Positions 1 through 8,983 of a DNA stretch of 64,000 nucleotides are shown in pieces. The notes under the pieces were generated by a model, which was given only the letters and a program-made list of their open reading frames with translations, made no database searches and was not told the DNA's origin. The stretch's first letter is position 1. Every line of letters begins with the position of its first letter. The translations under genes were made by a program, and so were the position numbers. This DNA comes from Symbiobacterium thermophilum IAM 14863. GTDB taxonomy: Bacteria > Bacillota > Sulfobacillia > Symbiobacteriales > Symbiobacteriaceae. The stretch spans positions 3,482,595 through 3,546,594 of the forward strand of contig NC_006177.1 of assembly GCF_000009905.1 (NCBI RefSeq), in the 5' to 3' direction.

Positions 1-1307
1 AGCTCGTCACCCACGACCTCGACCTTCACCGGCGACTGCTGCTCCTCGCGGGTCAGCGGCCGCACCACCTCCAGCGGCTGCGTCTCGGTGGCCGCGGTGG
101 TGCCGTGGTAGTCGAAGGGCACTTCCACCCGGCCGGTGCGGGCCATCTCCAGGGCCAGCTCGTAGAACGCCTCGGCGTCCGCCGGGTAGAAGTCCTTGCC
201 GCCCAGGCCGTAGATGCGGGTGGCCACGAGGGTGCGGTTGTCCGGGTCGTCCTTCAGCGCGGACTTGATCTCGTGGGAGAGGTTGCCGCCGCCCGAGCCG
301 TAGGAGTCGGCCCGCTCCCCGATGACCACCGCGGACACGCCACGCAGGACCTGCCGGATCTCCGCCGCCGGGAAGGGCCGCAGCACGTGCAGGGTCACCA
401 CGCCGGCGCGCACGCCCTGCTCCCGCAGCTTGTCGGCCACCTGCTTGCCGGTGTCCGCCGCGGAGCCCAGGAGCACCAGCGCGACGTCGGCGTCCTCCAT
501 GCGGTACGCCTCGACCATCTCCAGCCGGCGCCCGGAGATCCGCTCCCACTCGGCGAAGATCTCGGGGATCACCCGGCGGGCGGCCTCCATGGCCAGGTGC
601 AGCTGGTACTTGTTGTTGATCAGGTCAGGATCGTTCATATACGGGCCGAAGGTCTGCGGGTTGCGGGGATCCAGGGCGTGGGGGAAGCCCTCGGGCTGCG
701 GCCCCACGAACTCCTGCAGCACCTTCGGATCCTCGAAATAGGAGACCCGCCGCTTCTGGTGGCTGGTGAAGAAGCCGTCGAAGCCGACGATCACGGGCAG
801 CCGCACGTCGGGGTGCTCGCCGACCCGGACCGCAATGGGATGCAGGTCGTAGACCTCCTGCGGGTTGTTCGCGTACAGGATGATCCAGCCCGTGTTCAGG
901 GCAAAGTAGAGATCGGAGTGGTCGCCGCGGATGTCCAGCGGCCCGGAGACCGACCGGGTGACCAGATCCATCACCATGGGCATGCGGGTGCCCGACTGTA
1001 CCGGCATCTGCTCCAGGGCGTACAGGTAGCCGTTGGCCGAGGTGGCGTTGAACACCCGGCCGCCGGCCACGGCCGCGCCGTAGCAGATGCCCGCCGCGCC
1101 GTGCTCGCCGTCGCCGGCGATCATCACGATGTTGTTCTCGCCCTCCACCCGCATCTCGTCGATGAACTCGGCGATCTCGGTGGACGGCGTGATGGGATAG
1201 TAGCCCATCAGGTGGAAGTTGATCTGGCTTGCGGCCAGCGCGGCCATCTCATTGCCCGACTTGAACGTGGTCTTCTGAACCCTCAGGTGCTCCTCTTTCA
1301 GTGCCAT
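1..1307 (-). CDS. 2-oxoacid:ferredoxin oxidoreductase, alpha subunit (partial)
   Basis: The gene starts at an ATG at 1307 and runs off the left edge of the window, so its 3' end is missing. The translation begins MALKEEHLRVQ and contains the family motif YPITPS near residue 37, followed by the alpha-subunit pyrimidine-binding and transketolase C-terminal-like regions. This subunit oxidatively decarboxylates a 2-oxoacid to the acyl-CoA and passes electrons to ferredoxin together with the beta, gamma and delta parts. A GGAGGTGAG ribosome binding site overlaps the stop of the upstream gamma-delta gene, so the two are one operon, with beta expected beyond the window. The substrate (pyruvate, branched-chain 2-oxoacid or 2-oxoglutarate) cannot be decided from this sequence. 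Confidence 0.88.
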   Translation of the reverse strand, partial: MALKEEHLRVQKTTFKSGNEMAALAASQINFHLMGYYPITPSTEIAEFIDEMRVEGENNIVMIAGDGEHGAAGICYGAAVAGGRVFNATSANGYLYALEQMPVQSGTRMPMVMDLVTRSVSGPLDIRGDHSDLYFALNTGWIILYANNPQEVYDLHPIAVRVGEHPDVRLPVIVGFDGFFTSHQKRRVSYFEDPKVLQEFVGPQPEGFPHALDPRNPQTFGPYMNDPDLINNKYQLHLAMEAARRVIPEIFAEWERISGRRLEMVEAYRMEDADVALVLLGSAADTGKQVADKLREQGVRAGVVTLHVLRPFPAAEIRQVLRGVSAVVIGERADSYGSGGGNLSHEIKSALKDDPDNRTLVATRIYGLGGKDFYPADAEAFYELALEMARTGRVEVPFDYHGTTAATETQPLEVVRPLTREEQQSPVKVEVVGDE

Positions 1308-1314
1308 CGGCCGC

Positions 1315-2346
1315 TCACCTCCCCACAACCAGCAGATGGTCGTGCCGCACCGTGTGCGCGTCGGCGTACCCGTCCTGCTCCCGCATCTCCCGCAGGGCGT
1401 CCACCGGGCAGGCCTCCACGCACTTCAGGCAGCCCTTGCAGTACTGGTAGTTGATGCCCTTCAGCACCATGGCCGGCCGGCCCCGCTTGTCGACCCCCTG
1501 CTCCCACACGAAGCAGTAGTCGGGGCAGACCATGTCACACTGGGCGCAGTCAATGCACTTCTCCCGGTCGAACTCCGGCAGGAAGCCCTGGCGCGAGGCG
1601 CTCAGGTCCTTCACCGCCATGTTGCCCGGGTTGGGGATGACGCCGCCGATGGGCATGTTCAGATAGCCGTAGGCGGCCGCCGAGCGCCGCGTGCGGGCGC
1701 TCCCCTCCTCGGCCGACGGGCCGAAGGACTGGAACTCGATCTCCGCGTAGCCGCGGTCGAAGCAGCGCAGGTTCCCCGGGACGGTGTGCGGGTACTTCTT
1801 GGAGAACGTGTCGGTGATCAGCGCCTTGATCGCCTCGGGGTCGAGGAACTCCGCCGCGCGGGCGATGGCCCCGAGCACGGCCATGTTGACCCGGGAACCG
1901 GTCTCCACGGCGATGGTCGTGGCGTCGAAGGTGCCGATGGTGACGTCGTCCACGCCCAGCATCTGCCGGATTTCCTCCGGCCGCTTCCGGGTGTTGACGA
2001 TCACCACGCCGCCCGGGCGCAGGCCGTCCACCACCGGCTGGGTGCGGATGAGGGCCTCGTGGAAGATGCAGACGATGTGCGGCTCCTCGATGGGGGAGCT
2101 GACGCGGATCGGCGTGTCCGGCTCCGCAAAGCGGATGAAGGACTTGACCGGCGAGCCCTTCTTCTCGGAGCCATAGGAGGAGAAGTTGGAGCCGTTCAGG
2201 CCCTGGTACAACACACCCGCCTCGGCGAGCATCTTGCCGGCGATGTTGGCGCCGTAGCCGCCGATGGACTCCAGGCGGATGTTGAAGCACCCGTGCTCAT
2301 CCTTGACGGGGAGCCGGATGGTTCCCTGCGTGGGGGTCGCAGCCAT
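1315..2346 (-). CDS. 2-oxoacid:ferredoxin oxidoreductase, fused gamma-delta subunit
   Basis: This 343-residue protein joins two subunits that are often separate. Residues about 20-220 are the gamma domain, with the GGYGAN motif near the start. Residues about 255-330 are a ferredoxin-like delta domain with two CxxCxxCxxxC clusters, CIDCAQCDMVC and CKGCLKCVEACP. The gamma domain belongs to the CoA-dependent catalytic core, and the two [4Fe-4S] clusters pass electrons to external ferredoxin. The ATG at 2346 has a GGGGAGGTAG site upstream. It is the first gene of the operon and lies 7 nt before the alpha subunit. Family assignment is firm; the 2-oxoacid specificity is not. Confidence 0.88.
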   Translation of the reverse strand: MAATPTQGTIRLPVKDEHGCFNIRLESIGGYGANIAGKMLAEAGVLYQGLNGSNFSSYGSEKKGSPVKSFIRFAEPDTPIRVSSPIEEPHIVCIFHEALIRTQPVVDGLRPGGVVIVNTRKRPEEIRQMLGVDDVTIGTFDATTIAVETGSRVNMAVLGAIARAAEFLDPEAIKALITDTFSKKYPHTVPGNLRCFDRGYAEIEFQSFGPSAEEGSARTRRSAAAYGYLNMPIGGVIPNPGNMAVKDLSASRQGFLPEFDREKCIDCAQCDMVCPDYCFVWEQGVDKRGRPAMVLKGINYQYCKGCLKCVEACPVDALREMREQDGYADAHTVRHDHLLVVGR

Positions 2347-2430
2347 AGGAGTCTACCTCCCCTGGACAGTGGTCCTGCCCCGGCACGAAAGGACCATCGT
2401 CTGGTGCCGATGTAGGCAGAAGGTACTCCC

Positions 2431-2460
2431 ACTATAGCACGTCAATACTTCCCCTGCCAA
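2431..2460 (-). promoter_or_regulatory. Sigma-A-type promoter for the oxidoreductase operon
   Basis: On the minus strand TTGGCA (2455-2460) and TATAGT (2431-2436) are separated by 18 nt, about 85 nt upstream of the start codon at 2346. The patch is much more AT-rich than its surroundings. Confidence 0.6.
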
Positions 2461-2544
2461 TAGCCGGTTTTAACCGGCGAAATGCAATTGCGGCCCGGCG
2501 AACTGCGTGCCTGTGGTTCGGCCGGACTCCCCGGGGCGCGCGAA

Positions 2545-2572
2545 GGGCTGTCCCCGCACAAGGGGACAGCCC
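2545..2572 (-). terminator. Hairpin terminator after ypeB
   Basis: GGGCTGTCCCC and GGGGACAGCCC form a perfect 11-bp stem with a 6-nt loop, 28 nt past the ypeB stop. There is no real T tract. The same GGGCTGTCCC stem core recurs in terminators at 21244 and 33675. Confidence 0.6.
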
Positions 2573-2599
2573 TCCCTATGACCGGCCGGACGGCGGGTA

Positions 2600-3970
2600 C
2601 TACCCTTCCTGCATCGGCGGAGCGGGGTCGCCGACGGAACGAATCAGGTCCACCTCCGTGCCGTCCATGGCGTCCACGAAGACCCGGAAATACTGGTCCT
2701 CCACGCGGCCCGGCACCTCCCAGACCAGCCGCTCCTGCCCGCGCCGGTCGGCGATGAGCGCCAGGCGCGGCTCTCCCGTCACCGTCAGCCGGGGCGACGT
2801 GCGGGCGGCCGCCTCCGCCGCCGCGATCTGCGGCGCCGGCAGGTCCCGTTCCACGTGGTTCACCCAGTAGGCCCGGGCGTCGTAGCCCACCAGCTCGCCG
2901 TTGTCCATGGCCAGCATGACCCGGATCATCTCGGTGTGGACGGCGACGCCGCCGGCGACGGGGGCGAAATCCATCACCAGGGTACCGTCGTTCTCGGCGC
3001 TGGAGACCAGGGCCACCTGATCAAAGCCCCATTTGGCCAGCAACTCCTTCGCCTTCGCGATCAGCTCCTCGTGGGACAGCTTTTTCTCGGTGACGGCCCG
3101 GCCGTCGATCATGTAGACCACGTGGCCGCCGTGCACCGAAACCCCGAAGTTCATGGGCAGTCCGTTCTGCTTCCGGGCATCAAAGTAGTAGAGGGAAAGC
3201 CCCTTCTCGGTGTCCTCCGGGTCGTACACCCCCGTCTGCACCGGCTCGCCGGCCAGCGGCATGTCCACAAAGCGCTTGATCGCCTCCGCGGCGGCCGCGG
3301 CGTCCACCCGCGGGCCAGGATCCGTCTGCGGCCGCGGCAGCTGCGCCTTCTCGGGCGCCAGGGCGTTCTCCTCCCCGGGCGGCACGGGCAGGTTCTCCTC
3401 CAGGAGCATCACGGACTTGGTGATGGGCGTCGAGGCCTGGCCGCTCTGGGCCGGGCTGGTCGCCTGCACGGTGGGCTGCCAGCGGATCAGGTTGTTCCCC
3501 ACCAGGCCCAGCAGGTTGGACAGCTCCTGTTCGAAGTAGACCGCCTGGTGGCGCAGCTCCATGAGCTGATTCCAGTCCTCGTCGGTCAGGCCCTGACCCG
3601 TGTTCAGCTTGTGGTGCTTCTCGTCGGACTGCGCCCGCAGGGTGTTCAGGAAGTTGGTGATGCGGGGCGTGTTCATGGTCGTGAACGGCAGCGTCGCCAT
3701 GTGCTCCACGGCCTGCGCGCTGAACACCCGGAGGTCGGCCAGCAGGCTCTCCTGGAGCCTGGGGTCGTTGGTCGCCATCAGCTTGGCCATGCGCTCCTCG
3801 ATGTTCTCGCTGGTCCACTTCAGCTTGTGGAACGCCGCCATGTACTTGTTTTCCGCTTCCCGCAGGTACTGGTTCTTCAGGCGGGTCTGGTACGCGCCGA
3901 ACCCCATCGCGCCCACCAAAGCCACCGCCAGCAGCAGGTACGCCCACACCTGGCCTCGCTGCGACCTCAC
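2600..3970 (-). CDS. ypeB: Germination protein YpeB
   Basis: This 456-residue protein has an N-terminal membrane anchor (residues about 9-26), a long helical region, and PepSY-type repeats in the C-terminal half (from about residue 240). That is the YpeB architecture. In Bacillus, YpeB is needed to place and stabilise the spore cortex lytic enzyme SleB at the inner spore membrane. It lies 12 nt downstream of sleB, the usual sleB-ypeB order. The GTG at 3970 is preceded by a G-rich stretch that can serve as ribosome binding site. An Ala/Pro-rich linker separates the helical part from the PepSY part. The assignment rests on both sequence and the neighbouring sleB. Confidence 0.9.
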   Translation of the reverse strand: MRSQRGQVWAYLLLAVALVGAMGFGAYQTRLKNQYLREAENKYMAAFHKLKWTSENIEERMAKLMATNDPRLQESLLADLRVFSAQAVEHMATLPFTTMNTPRITNFLNTLRAQSDEKHHKLNTGQGLTDEDWNQLMELRHQAVYFEQELSNLLGLVGNNLIRWQPTVQATSPAQSGQASTPITKSVMLLEENLPVPPGEENALAPEKAQLPRPQTDPGPRVDAAAAAEAIKRFVDMPLAGEPVQTGVYDPEDTEKGLSLYYFDARKQNGLPMNFGVSVHGGHVVYMIDGRAVTEKKLSHEELIAKAKELLAKWGFDQVALVSSAENDGTLVMDFAPVAGGVAVHTEMIRVMLAMDNGELVGYDARAYWVNHVERDLPAPQIAAAEAAARTSPRLTVTGEPRLALIADRRGQERLVWEVPGRVEDQYFRVFVDAMDGTEVDLIRSVGDPAPPMQEG

Positions 3971-3982
3971 GGCTCCGACCCC

Positions 3983-4444
3983 CTACTTCGCGAAGATGTG
4001 CTTACCGATGGTCCGCACCTGCTCCCGGGACCAGATGAAGGCGTTGCTGGTCTTGGCCGGGGCGAAGAAGTAGAGCGCCCCGTTGGAGGGATCCCAGCCG
4101 GCCAGTGCCGCCCGCGCCGCCTTGAAGCACTCCTCGGTGGTCTCCTTGTAGATCTCGCCGTTGGAGACCGATTCGAAGGCGTGGGTCTGGTAGACCACCC
4201 CCGCCACCGAGTCGGGGAACCGGTTGTCCAGCGTCCGGTTGAGGATCACCGCCGCCACCGCCACCTTGCCCTCGTACGGCTCGCCGCGGGCCTCGCCGCA
4301 GACCACCTGGGCCAGGAGGTGCAGGTTGTCCTTCGCCGCCCGGCTCTCCGCAAACGTCCGGTGGCCGTCGAACGTCGCCTCCGGCCACAGCAGCAGGGCG
4401 CCGGCGGCCAGGAGGGCCGCCGTCCACTTCAGCCACCTGTGCAC
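3983..4444 (-). CDS. sleB: Spore cortex-lytic enzyme SleB (short form)
   Basis: The product (about 153 residues) has a signal or anchor segment at residues about 6-22 and then a Hydrolase_2 (SleB/CwlJ) catalytic domain containing VCGEARGEPYEGKVAVAAVILNR, quoted here only as the family hallmark E-A-R-GE and AVILNR. The catalytic Glu is within GEARGE. It depolymerises spore cortex peptidoglycan during germination. It lacks the N-terminal peptidoglycan-binding domain of Bacillus SleB and so resembles CwlJ in length, but the following ypeB supports SleB. I chose the GTG at 4444 because AGGGAGG lies 7 nt upstream; the GTG at 4450 is too close to that site. Confidence 0.88.
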   Translation of the reverse strand: MHRWLKWTAALLAAGALLLWPEATFDGHRTFAESRAAKDNLHLLAQVVCGEARGEPYEGKVAVAAVILNRTLDNRFPDSVAGVVYQTHAFESVSNGEIYKETTEECFKAARAALAGWDPSNGALYFFAPAKTSNAFIWSREQVRTIGKHIFAK

Positions 4445-4523
4445 AGCCACTCCTCCCTCGTCTGCCGTCGATCACCCCTAGTCTCCCTGCCAGGCGTGCG
4501 CGACATGCAGCGAGTCCGCAGGC

Positions 4524-5888
4524 TCATTCCGATGCGGTCGTGCTGTAGGCCGCCAGCGAGCCGTCCGCCAGGGTCACGAAGATCCACCCGTCCGCGGGCG
4601 CCATGGCCACCGCGGGGGCCGGCAGGGGAACGGACCAGCGCAGCTCCCTTCGGGCTGCGTCCCAGGCGACCAGAGCCGGCTCGGGCGTGACCCAGAGGTG
4701 GAGATCCCCGGCCAGCAGGTGCGGCGCCCCGGCCGGCGGCGCCTCGCCGTCGGCCTCCGCCACCGTGCGGCCCGTGAACAGGTCGACCCAGCGTCCTGGG
4801 TAGCAGACGGCTTCCCCGCGCACCGCCGGGGTGCCGCCGAGGTCGGTCCGGCGCCAGATGAGCTCCCCGGTCAGCGCGTCAAACGCCTGGCCGCCCAGGG
4901 CTACCACCAGTTCCGCAAAGACGGGTGCGCCTGCGGCCGCCTCCGCCCGCCAGAGCGGCTCGCCGGTGAGCGCGTCCAGCGCCCAGAGCGTCCCCGCCTC
5001 GGTGGCGGCGAACAACCGGCCGTCGCCCAGGGCCACAGGCTGCGCCACCCCGCCGTCCAGCCGGGCGTTCCAGGCCAGGGCGCCGGTCTTCGCCTCCACC
5101 GCCACCACGCCGCCTTCGTGACCGCAGTACACGATGCCGTCCCCGGCCAGGGGGGTGCTCAGGGCGTCTGCCGGCGCCACCTGCCAGATTTCCGCGCCCT
5201 TGCGGGCGTCCACCGCTCGCAGGGGGCCGCCGGGAACGCAGTAGTAGGCGAGTCCGTCGTAGACCACCGGGGCGGGCAACGCGGCGGCGCCGAACCCCTC
5301 CCCGCTCCCACCGCCGGCCCGCGCCGCCGGGGCGCCGGCCCGCCACCGCACCGCGCCCGTCCGCTGGTCCAGCGCGCGGTAGACGCCGTCGCCCAGGCCC
5401 ACGTAGACGAGGCCGTACCGGGTCACCGGCGCGGACGGGCAGAAGCCTCTGGATGCCGCTGCACGGCGGGTCCACCGGTGGCTGGGGGGCGAGGCCGGCG
5501 CCGCCGGGCTGTCCGATGCGCGGCGGGGGTCCCGCCCCAGCATGGGCCAGTCGGTCCCCGGCTCCGGCGGCTCCGGGATCACCAGCCGCTGACCCGGCTC
5601 GACGAACTCCGGGTGAGCCAGCTGGTTGGCCAGCATGATGGCCTTCACCGTGGTCCCGTAGCGGGCCGCCAGGGTCAGGGCCGTCTCGCCCCTGCGCACG
5701 CGGTGCACGACGCCCCCCGGTGGCGGCGACGGCCGCTCTCCGGGGCGGGGGATCAGCAGCGCCTGGCCCGGGCTGATGGCGTTGGGATCCTTCAGCCGGT
5801 TGGCGGTGACCAGGGCGTGAACGGTGGTCCGGTAACGCCTGGCGATGGCGAACAGCGTCTCCCCTGGCTGCACGAAGTAGAAGACCAT
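4524..5888 (-). CDS. LysM-LysM-PQQ beta-propeller protein
   Basis: Two LysM domains (residues about 4-47 and 61-105, starting FVQPGETLFAIA and HRVRRGETALTLA) are followed by a Pro/Ala-rich linker and a PQQ/quinoprotein-like beta-propeller with WRAGA, WQVAP, WNARL and WRAEA blade repeats (about 150-450). LysM binds N-acetylglucosamine polymers such as peptidoglycan or spore cortex. No signal peptide is visible: the protein begins MVFYFVQPGE, so it may act inside the sporulating cell like SafA-type coat proteins (inference). The propeller may be a binding scaffold; no enzyme activity can be assigned. ATG at 5888 follows GGAGGTCGGGGT. It lies upstream of sleB on the same strand. Confidence 0.75.
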   Translation of the reverse strand: MVFYFVQPGETLFAIARRYRTTVHALVTANRLKDPNAISPGQALLIPRPGERPSPPPGGVVHRVRRGETALTLAARYGTTVKAIMLANQLAHPEFVEPGQRLVIPEPPEPGTDWPMLGRDPRRASDSPAAPASPPSHRWTRRAAASRGFCPSAPVTRYGLVYVGLGDGVYRALDQRTGAVRWRAGAPAARAGGGSGEGFGAAALPAPVVYDGLAYYCVPGGPLRAVDARKGAEIWQVAPADALSTPLAGDGIVYCGHEGGVVAVEAKTGALAWNARLDGGVAQPVALGDGRLFAATEAGTLWALDALTGEPLWRAEAAAGAPVFAELVVALGGQAFDALTGELIWRRTDLGGTPAVRGEAVCYPGRWVDLFTGRTVAEADGEAPPAGAPHLLAGDLHLWVTPEPALVAWDAARRELRWSVPLPAPAVAMAPADGWIFVTLADGSLAAYSTTASE

Positions 5889-6226
5889 ACCCCGACCTCC
5901 GTCTTTTTCCCCATGCTACGCAGGTCCGGGCCCGGCGGTCTGCACGTGGAGATTTTTCCTGTTCGTCGCGCGAAAACTGTCCACGGCGTCTCCCCAGGTT
6001 GGCCACAAGTTATCCACAATGCCGGGGGATAACCCGGCGGTCGGCACGAACAAAGCCGCGCCGCGTGTGCGTTTCGGGGAACGAGAGTTCTCCACAGGCC
6101 GCGGAAAACCTGTGTACAACTTTCCCCCTACCGCCCTCCTTGTCGAGCCAGTCAGGACGCGCAAACCGGGGACGACCCGCAGGCCGTCCCCGGCGCTTTA
6201 TGATCATCTGTCGACATGCGTAAGGT
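5889..6226. other. Intergenic region with DnaA-box-like sites
   Basis: This 338-nt stretch has no convincing gene. It holds one perfect DnaA box (TTATCCACA, 6010-6018), two one-mismatch boxes (TTCTCCACA, 6088-6096, and TTGTACACA on the minus strand, 6111-6119) and weaker matches near 5977 and 5999. A DnaA-binding role is inferred from motif density only. Confidence 0.4.
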
Positions 6227-7693
6227 TTAACGGTGAGCGTCCTTCACGACCTTTACCATCCGGATCTCGGGGTCCTCGGTCCCCTGGACCGGCAGCCCCG
6301 CCTGGATGCACTCCTCCAGGTAATCCAGGTTCTCCTCCGCCACGATCTCCCCCGGCAGCAGGATGGGGATCCCGGGGGGATACACCATGATCGACTCGGC
6401 GATCACCCGGCCCTCCGCCTCGCGGATCGGCACCACCTCGGTCTCCGCGTAGAACGCGGTGCGGGGATGCATGGCGAGGATAGGCGTCACAGGCACCTTG
6501 ACCTTCACCACGTTGGCCGGGCGCTGCCGGTAGAAGCGGCGGGAGATCTCCCCGAGCGCGGCCACCAGCGCGTCCACGTCCTCCGCCGTGTCGCCCAGCG
6601 AGATGATGCACAGGATGTTGTAGAGGTCCGAGAGTTCCACTTCAATGTTAAATTCCTCCCGGAGGATCGCCTCGACCTCCACGCCGGTCACGCCCAGCTC
6701 CTTCACGTTGATGCAGAGCTTCGTCGGGTCGAGGTCGAAGCGGGACGACGACTGGCCGACCACGTCGGGCCCGAGGCAGTACAGGCCGGGGATCTCCGCG
6801 ATCTCCCGGCGGGCGCGCTCGGCGAGGCGGACCGCCCGGTCGATCAGCTCCCGCCCCCGGGTGGCCAGTTGCTTGCGGGCGACGTCCAGCGAGGCCAGCA
6901 GCAGGTACGAGGTGGAAGTGGTCGTCAGCATGGACAGAATCGCCTGCACCCGCCCGGGGTTGATGAACCCCTCGCGCACGTTGAGGATGCTGGTCTGCGT
7001 CAGCGAACCGCCCAGCTTGTGCACCGAGGTGGCCGCCATGTCCGCGCCGGCCTGCATGGCCGAGAGCGGCAGCTCGTCGTGAAAGCACAGGTGGACGCCG
7101 TGGGCCTCGTCCACCAGGACCGGCACCCCGCGGGAGTGGGCCAGCTCGACGATCCCCTTCAGGTCCGCCGCCACGCCGTAATAGGTCGGGTTGATCACCA
7201 GCACGCCCTTGGCGTCGGGGTGCTGGTCCAGGGCGTGGCGCACCGCCTCCAGGCTCACCCCATGGGCGATGCCCAGCTCGTAGTCCAGGTCGGGGTTCAT
7301 GAATATGGGCAGGGCCCCCGACAGCACAATGCCGGTGAGGACCGACTTGTGCACGTTGCGGGGGACCAGAATCTTGTCGCCGGGGCCGCAGACGGTCATG
7401 ATCATCGCGATGATCGCTCCGCTGGTGCCCTGGACGCTGAAGAAGGAGTGGTCCGCCCCGAAGGCCTCGGCGGCCAGGGCCTGCGCCTCCCGGATGATGC
7501 CGTGGGGGTTGTGCAGGTCGTCGAGCGGCGCGATGTTGATCAGGTCAATGGCCAGTGCGCGCTCGCCGATGTACGCGCGGAATTCCGGCGCCATCCCTGT
7601 GCCCTTCTTGTGGCCGGGAATGTGAAACTGGATCGGATTGCGCTCGGCGTGCCGCACCAGCCCGGTGAACAGCGGAGTCTCGTGCTGATTCAC
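6227..7693 (-). CDS. Orn/Lys/Arg decarboxylase family protein (likely arginine decarboxylase)
   Basis: This PLP-dependent fold-I decarboxylase has 488 residues. The early sequence FHIPGHKKG is the family signature, and the PLP-lysine motif is TSVHKLGGSLTQTS (near residue 225). The C-terminal domain carries ILLPGE. It decarboxylates a basic amino acid, most likely arginine to agmatine as in the YaaO/SpeA group, feeding polyamine synthesis; substrate choice is not provable here. I chose the GTG at 7693 because a full AGGAGGTGAG site lies 4-5 nt upstream; an upstream in-frame ATG lacks one. The gene is monocistronic and divergent from the DUF421 gene. Confidence 0.85.
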   Translation of the reverse strand: MNQHETPLFTGLVRHAERNPIQFHIPGHKKGTGMAPEFRAYIGERALAIDLINIAPLDDLHNPHGIIREAQALAAEAFGADHSFFSVQGTSGAIIAMIMTVCGPGDKILVPRNVHKSVLTGIVLSGALPIFMNPDLDYELGIAHGVSLEAVRHALDQHPDAKGVLVINPTYYGVAADLKGIVELAHSRGVPVLVDEAHGVHLCFHDELPLSAMQAGADMAATSVHKLGGSLTQTSILNVREGFINPGRVQAILSMLTTTSTSYLLLASLDVARKQLATRGRELIDRAVRLAERARREIAEIPGLYCLGPDVVGQSSSRFDLDPTKLCINVKELGVTGVEVEAILREEFNIEVELSDLYNILCIISLGDTAEDVDALVAALGEISRRFYRQRPANVVKVKVPVTPILAMHPRTAFYAETEVVPIREAEGRVIAESIMVYPPGIPILLPGEIVAEENLDYLEECIQAGLPVQGTEDPEIRMVKVVKDAHR

Positions 7694-7737
7694 GGTCCTC
7701 ACCTCCTGCAGGGGCGCGTTCGATTGCATCTTAACGC

Positions 7738-7765
7738 AGTATAACAGAACTCCGCCGTCTGTAAA
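7738..7765 (-). promoter_or_regulatory. Promoter of the decarboxylase gene
   Basis: Minus-strand TTTACA (7760-7765) and TATACT (7738-7743) are 16 nt apart, about 45 nt upstream of the GTG start. Confidence 0.55.
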
Positions 7766-7806
7766 CAACCGCGCGGTTCCCAGTGTGGCAGGTGGGAGGT
7801 GGCGCG

Positions 7807-8535
7807 TTGGGGGAAGTCAGCGTCGTCCTGGTCCGCTCGGCGATCACGTTCTTCAACCTTCTGATCCTGTGCCGCCTGCTCGGCAAGACCCAGGTAAGCC
7901 AGCTGACCTTCTTCGAGTACGTCAGCGGCATCACCCTGGGGTCCCTGGCCGCCGAGCTGTCCACCAACCTGTCCCTCCGGCCGTGGCCGGTCTTCGTCGG
8001 ACTGTTCGCCTGGGGAGGCTTCACCCTGCTGACCCAGCTGGTGGCCCTGAAGAGCCGCTGGATGGCCAAGATGCTGGACGGCGAGCCCGTCATCCTGGTC
8101 TACCGGGGCCAGATCCTGGAGGAGAACCTGCGCCGGCTGCGGATGCGGGAGAGCGAGCTGGCCGAGCTGCTGCGGAGCCAGTCGGTCTTTCACTTCGACG
8201 AGGTGGAGCTGGCGGTTCTGGAGCCGCGCGGCACTCTCTCCGTGCTCCGCACGGCGGATACCCAACCCGTCACGCCGGCCGACCTGGGGATCCCGGCCTC
8301 GTCCCGGGGGCTGGGCATCGAGCTGGTGGTGGACGGCGAGGTCATGGACCAGAACCTCCGGCGGCTGGGCGTCAACCGGACGTGGCTGATGGCGAAGCTG
8401 AAGGAGCAGGGCATCAGGAGCCCCGCGGAGGCCTTCCTGGCGGTGGTGGACGCCGACGGCAAGCTGTATGTGGACCGTTACACTGACAGGGTTCCCAAGT
8501 CTCACGACCTCAGCGACTACCCCGGTCCCAACTGA
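7807..8535 (+). CDS. DUF421/YetF family membrane protein
   Basis: The product (about 242 residues) has hydrophobic N-terminal segments (residues about 5-85) followed by a soluble C-terminal domain of the DUF421/YetF type, including GEPVILVYRGQILEENLRR-like sequence. In spore formers, members of this family occur in sporulation or germination contexts, but biochemical function is not established. I prefer the TTG at 7807, which has GGGAGGTGG 4 nt upstream; an in-frame GTG at 7783 is the alternative. The DUF4363-like gene follows after 21 nt, a pairing also seen in other Firmicutes, which suggests a membrane complex. Confidence 0.8.
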   Translation: MGEVSVVLVRSAITFFNLLILCRLLGKTQVSQLTFFEYVSGITLGSLAAELSTNLSLRPWPVFVGLFAWGGFTLLTQLVALKSRWMAKMLDGEPVILVYRGQILEENLRRLRMRESELAELLRSQSVFHFDEVELAVLEPRGTLSVLRTADTQPVTPADLGIPASSRGLGIELVVDGEVMDQNLRRLGVNRTWLMAKLKEQGIRSPAEAFLAVVDADGKLYVDRYTDRVPKSHDLSDYPGPN

Positions 8536-8556
8536 GGGGAGACAGGAGGCGATGGT

Positions 8557-8934
8557 GTGAGGAGCCGCCTGCTTCGGCTGATCTACTACGGACTGCCTGC
8601 GCTGGTCGTGGCCGTCTCGGTGTTGGCGCTGAACTCGGGGATCCTCCTGAAGCGCCCGTCGGGGGAGCACGACGACGTCGCCGGGCACCTGCGCCTGCTC
8701 CTCCACCATGCGGATACGCAGCGCTGGGAGGAGGCGCGGGACGCCGCCCGGAAGGCCGGCGAGGCCTGGCTGCGCATGCGGGGACGGATCCACCTCACCT
8801 CGGCGCGGGACGAGGTGGAGACGTTCGACCTGGAGCTGGCGGGCCTCCGGGGGGCGCTGGAGACCGGCGATCCGGTACAGGCACGCATCGCCGTGCACCG
8901 GCTGCTGGCGCTCTGGGAGGACCTCGGCTCCTGA
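8557..8934 (+). CDS. DUF4363-like membrane-anchored protein
   Basis: This 125-residue protein has one N-terminal transmembrane segment (residues about 10-28) and a helical domain rich in Leu, Arg and Glu with the sequence WEEARDAARKAGEAW. Size, topology and position after a DUF421 gene fit the DUF4363 family, whose role is not known. The GTG start at 8557 has GGAGG 7 nt upstream. It is probably cotranscribed with the preceding gene. Confidence 0.65.
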   Translation: MRSRLLRLIYYGLPALVVAVSVLALNSGILLKRPSGEHDDVAGHLRLLLHHADTQRWEEARDAARKAGEAWLRMRGRIHLTSARDEVETFDLELAGLRGALETGDPVQARIAVHRLLALWEDLGS

Positions 8935-8983
8935 GCAGCCCCGGTGGGGCGCACCTGGCAGATGCCGGGTGCGCCCTTTCCTA

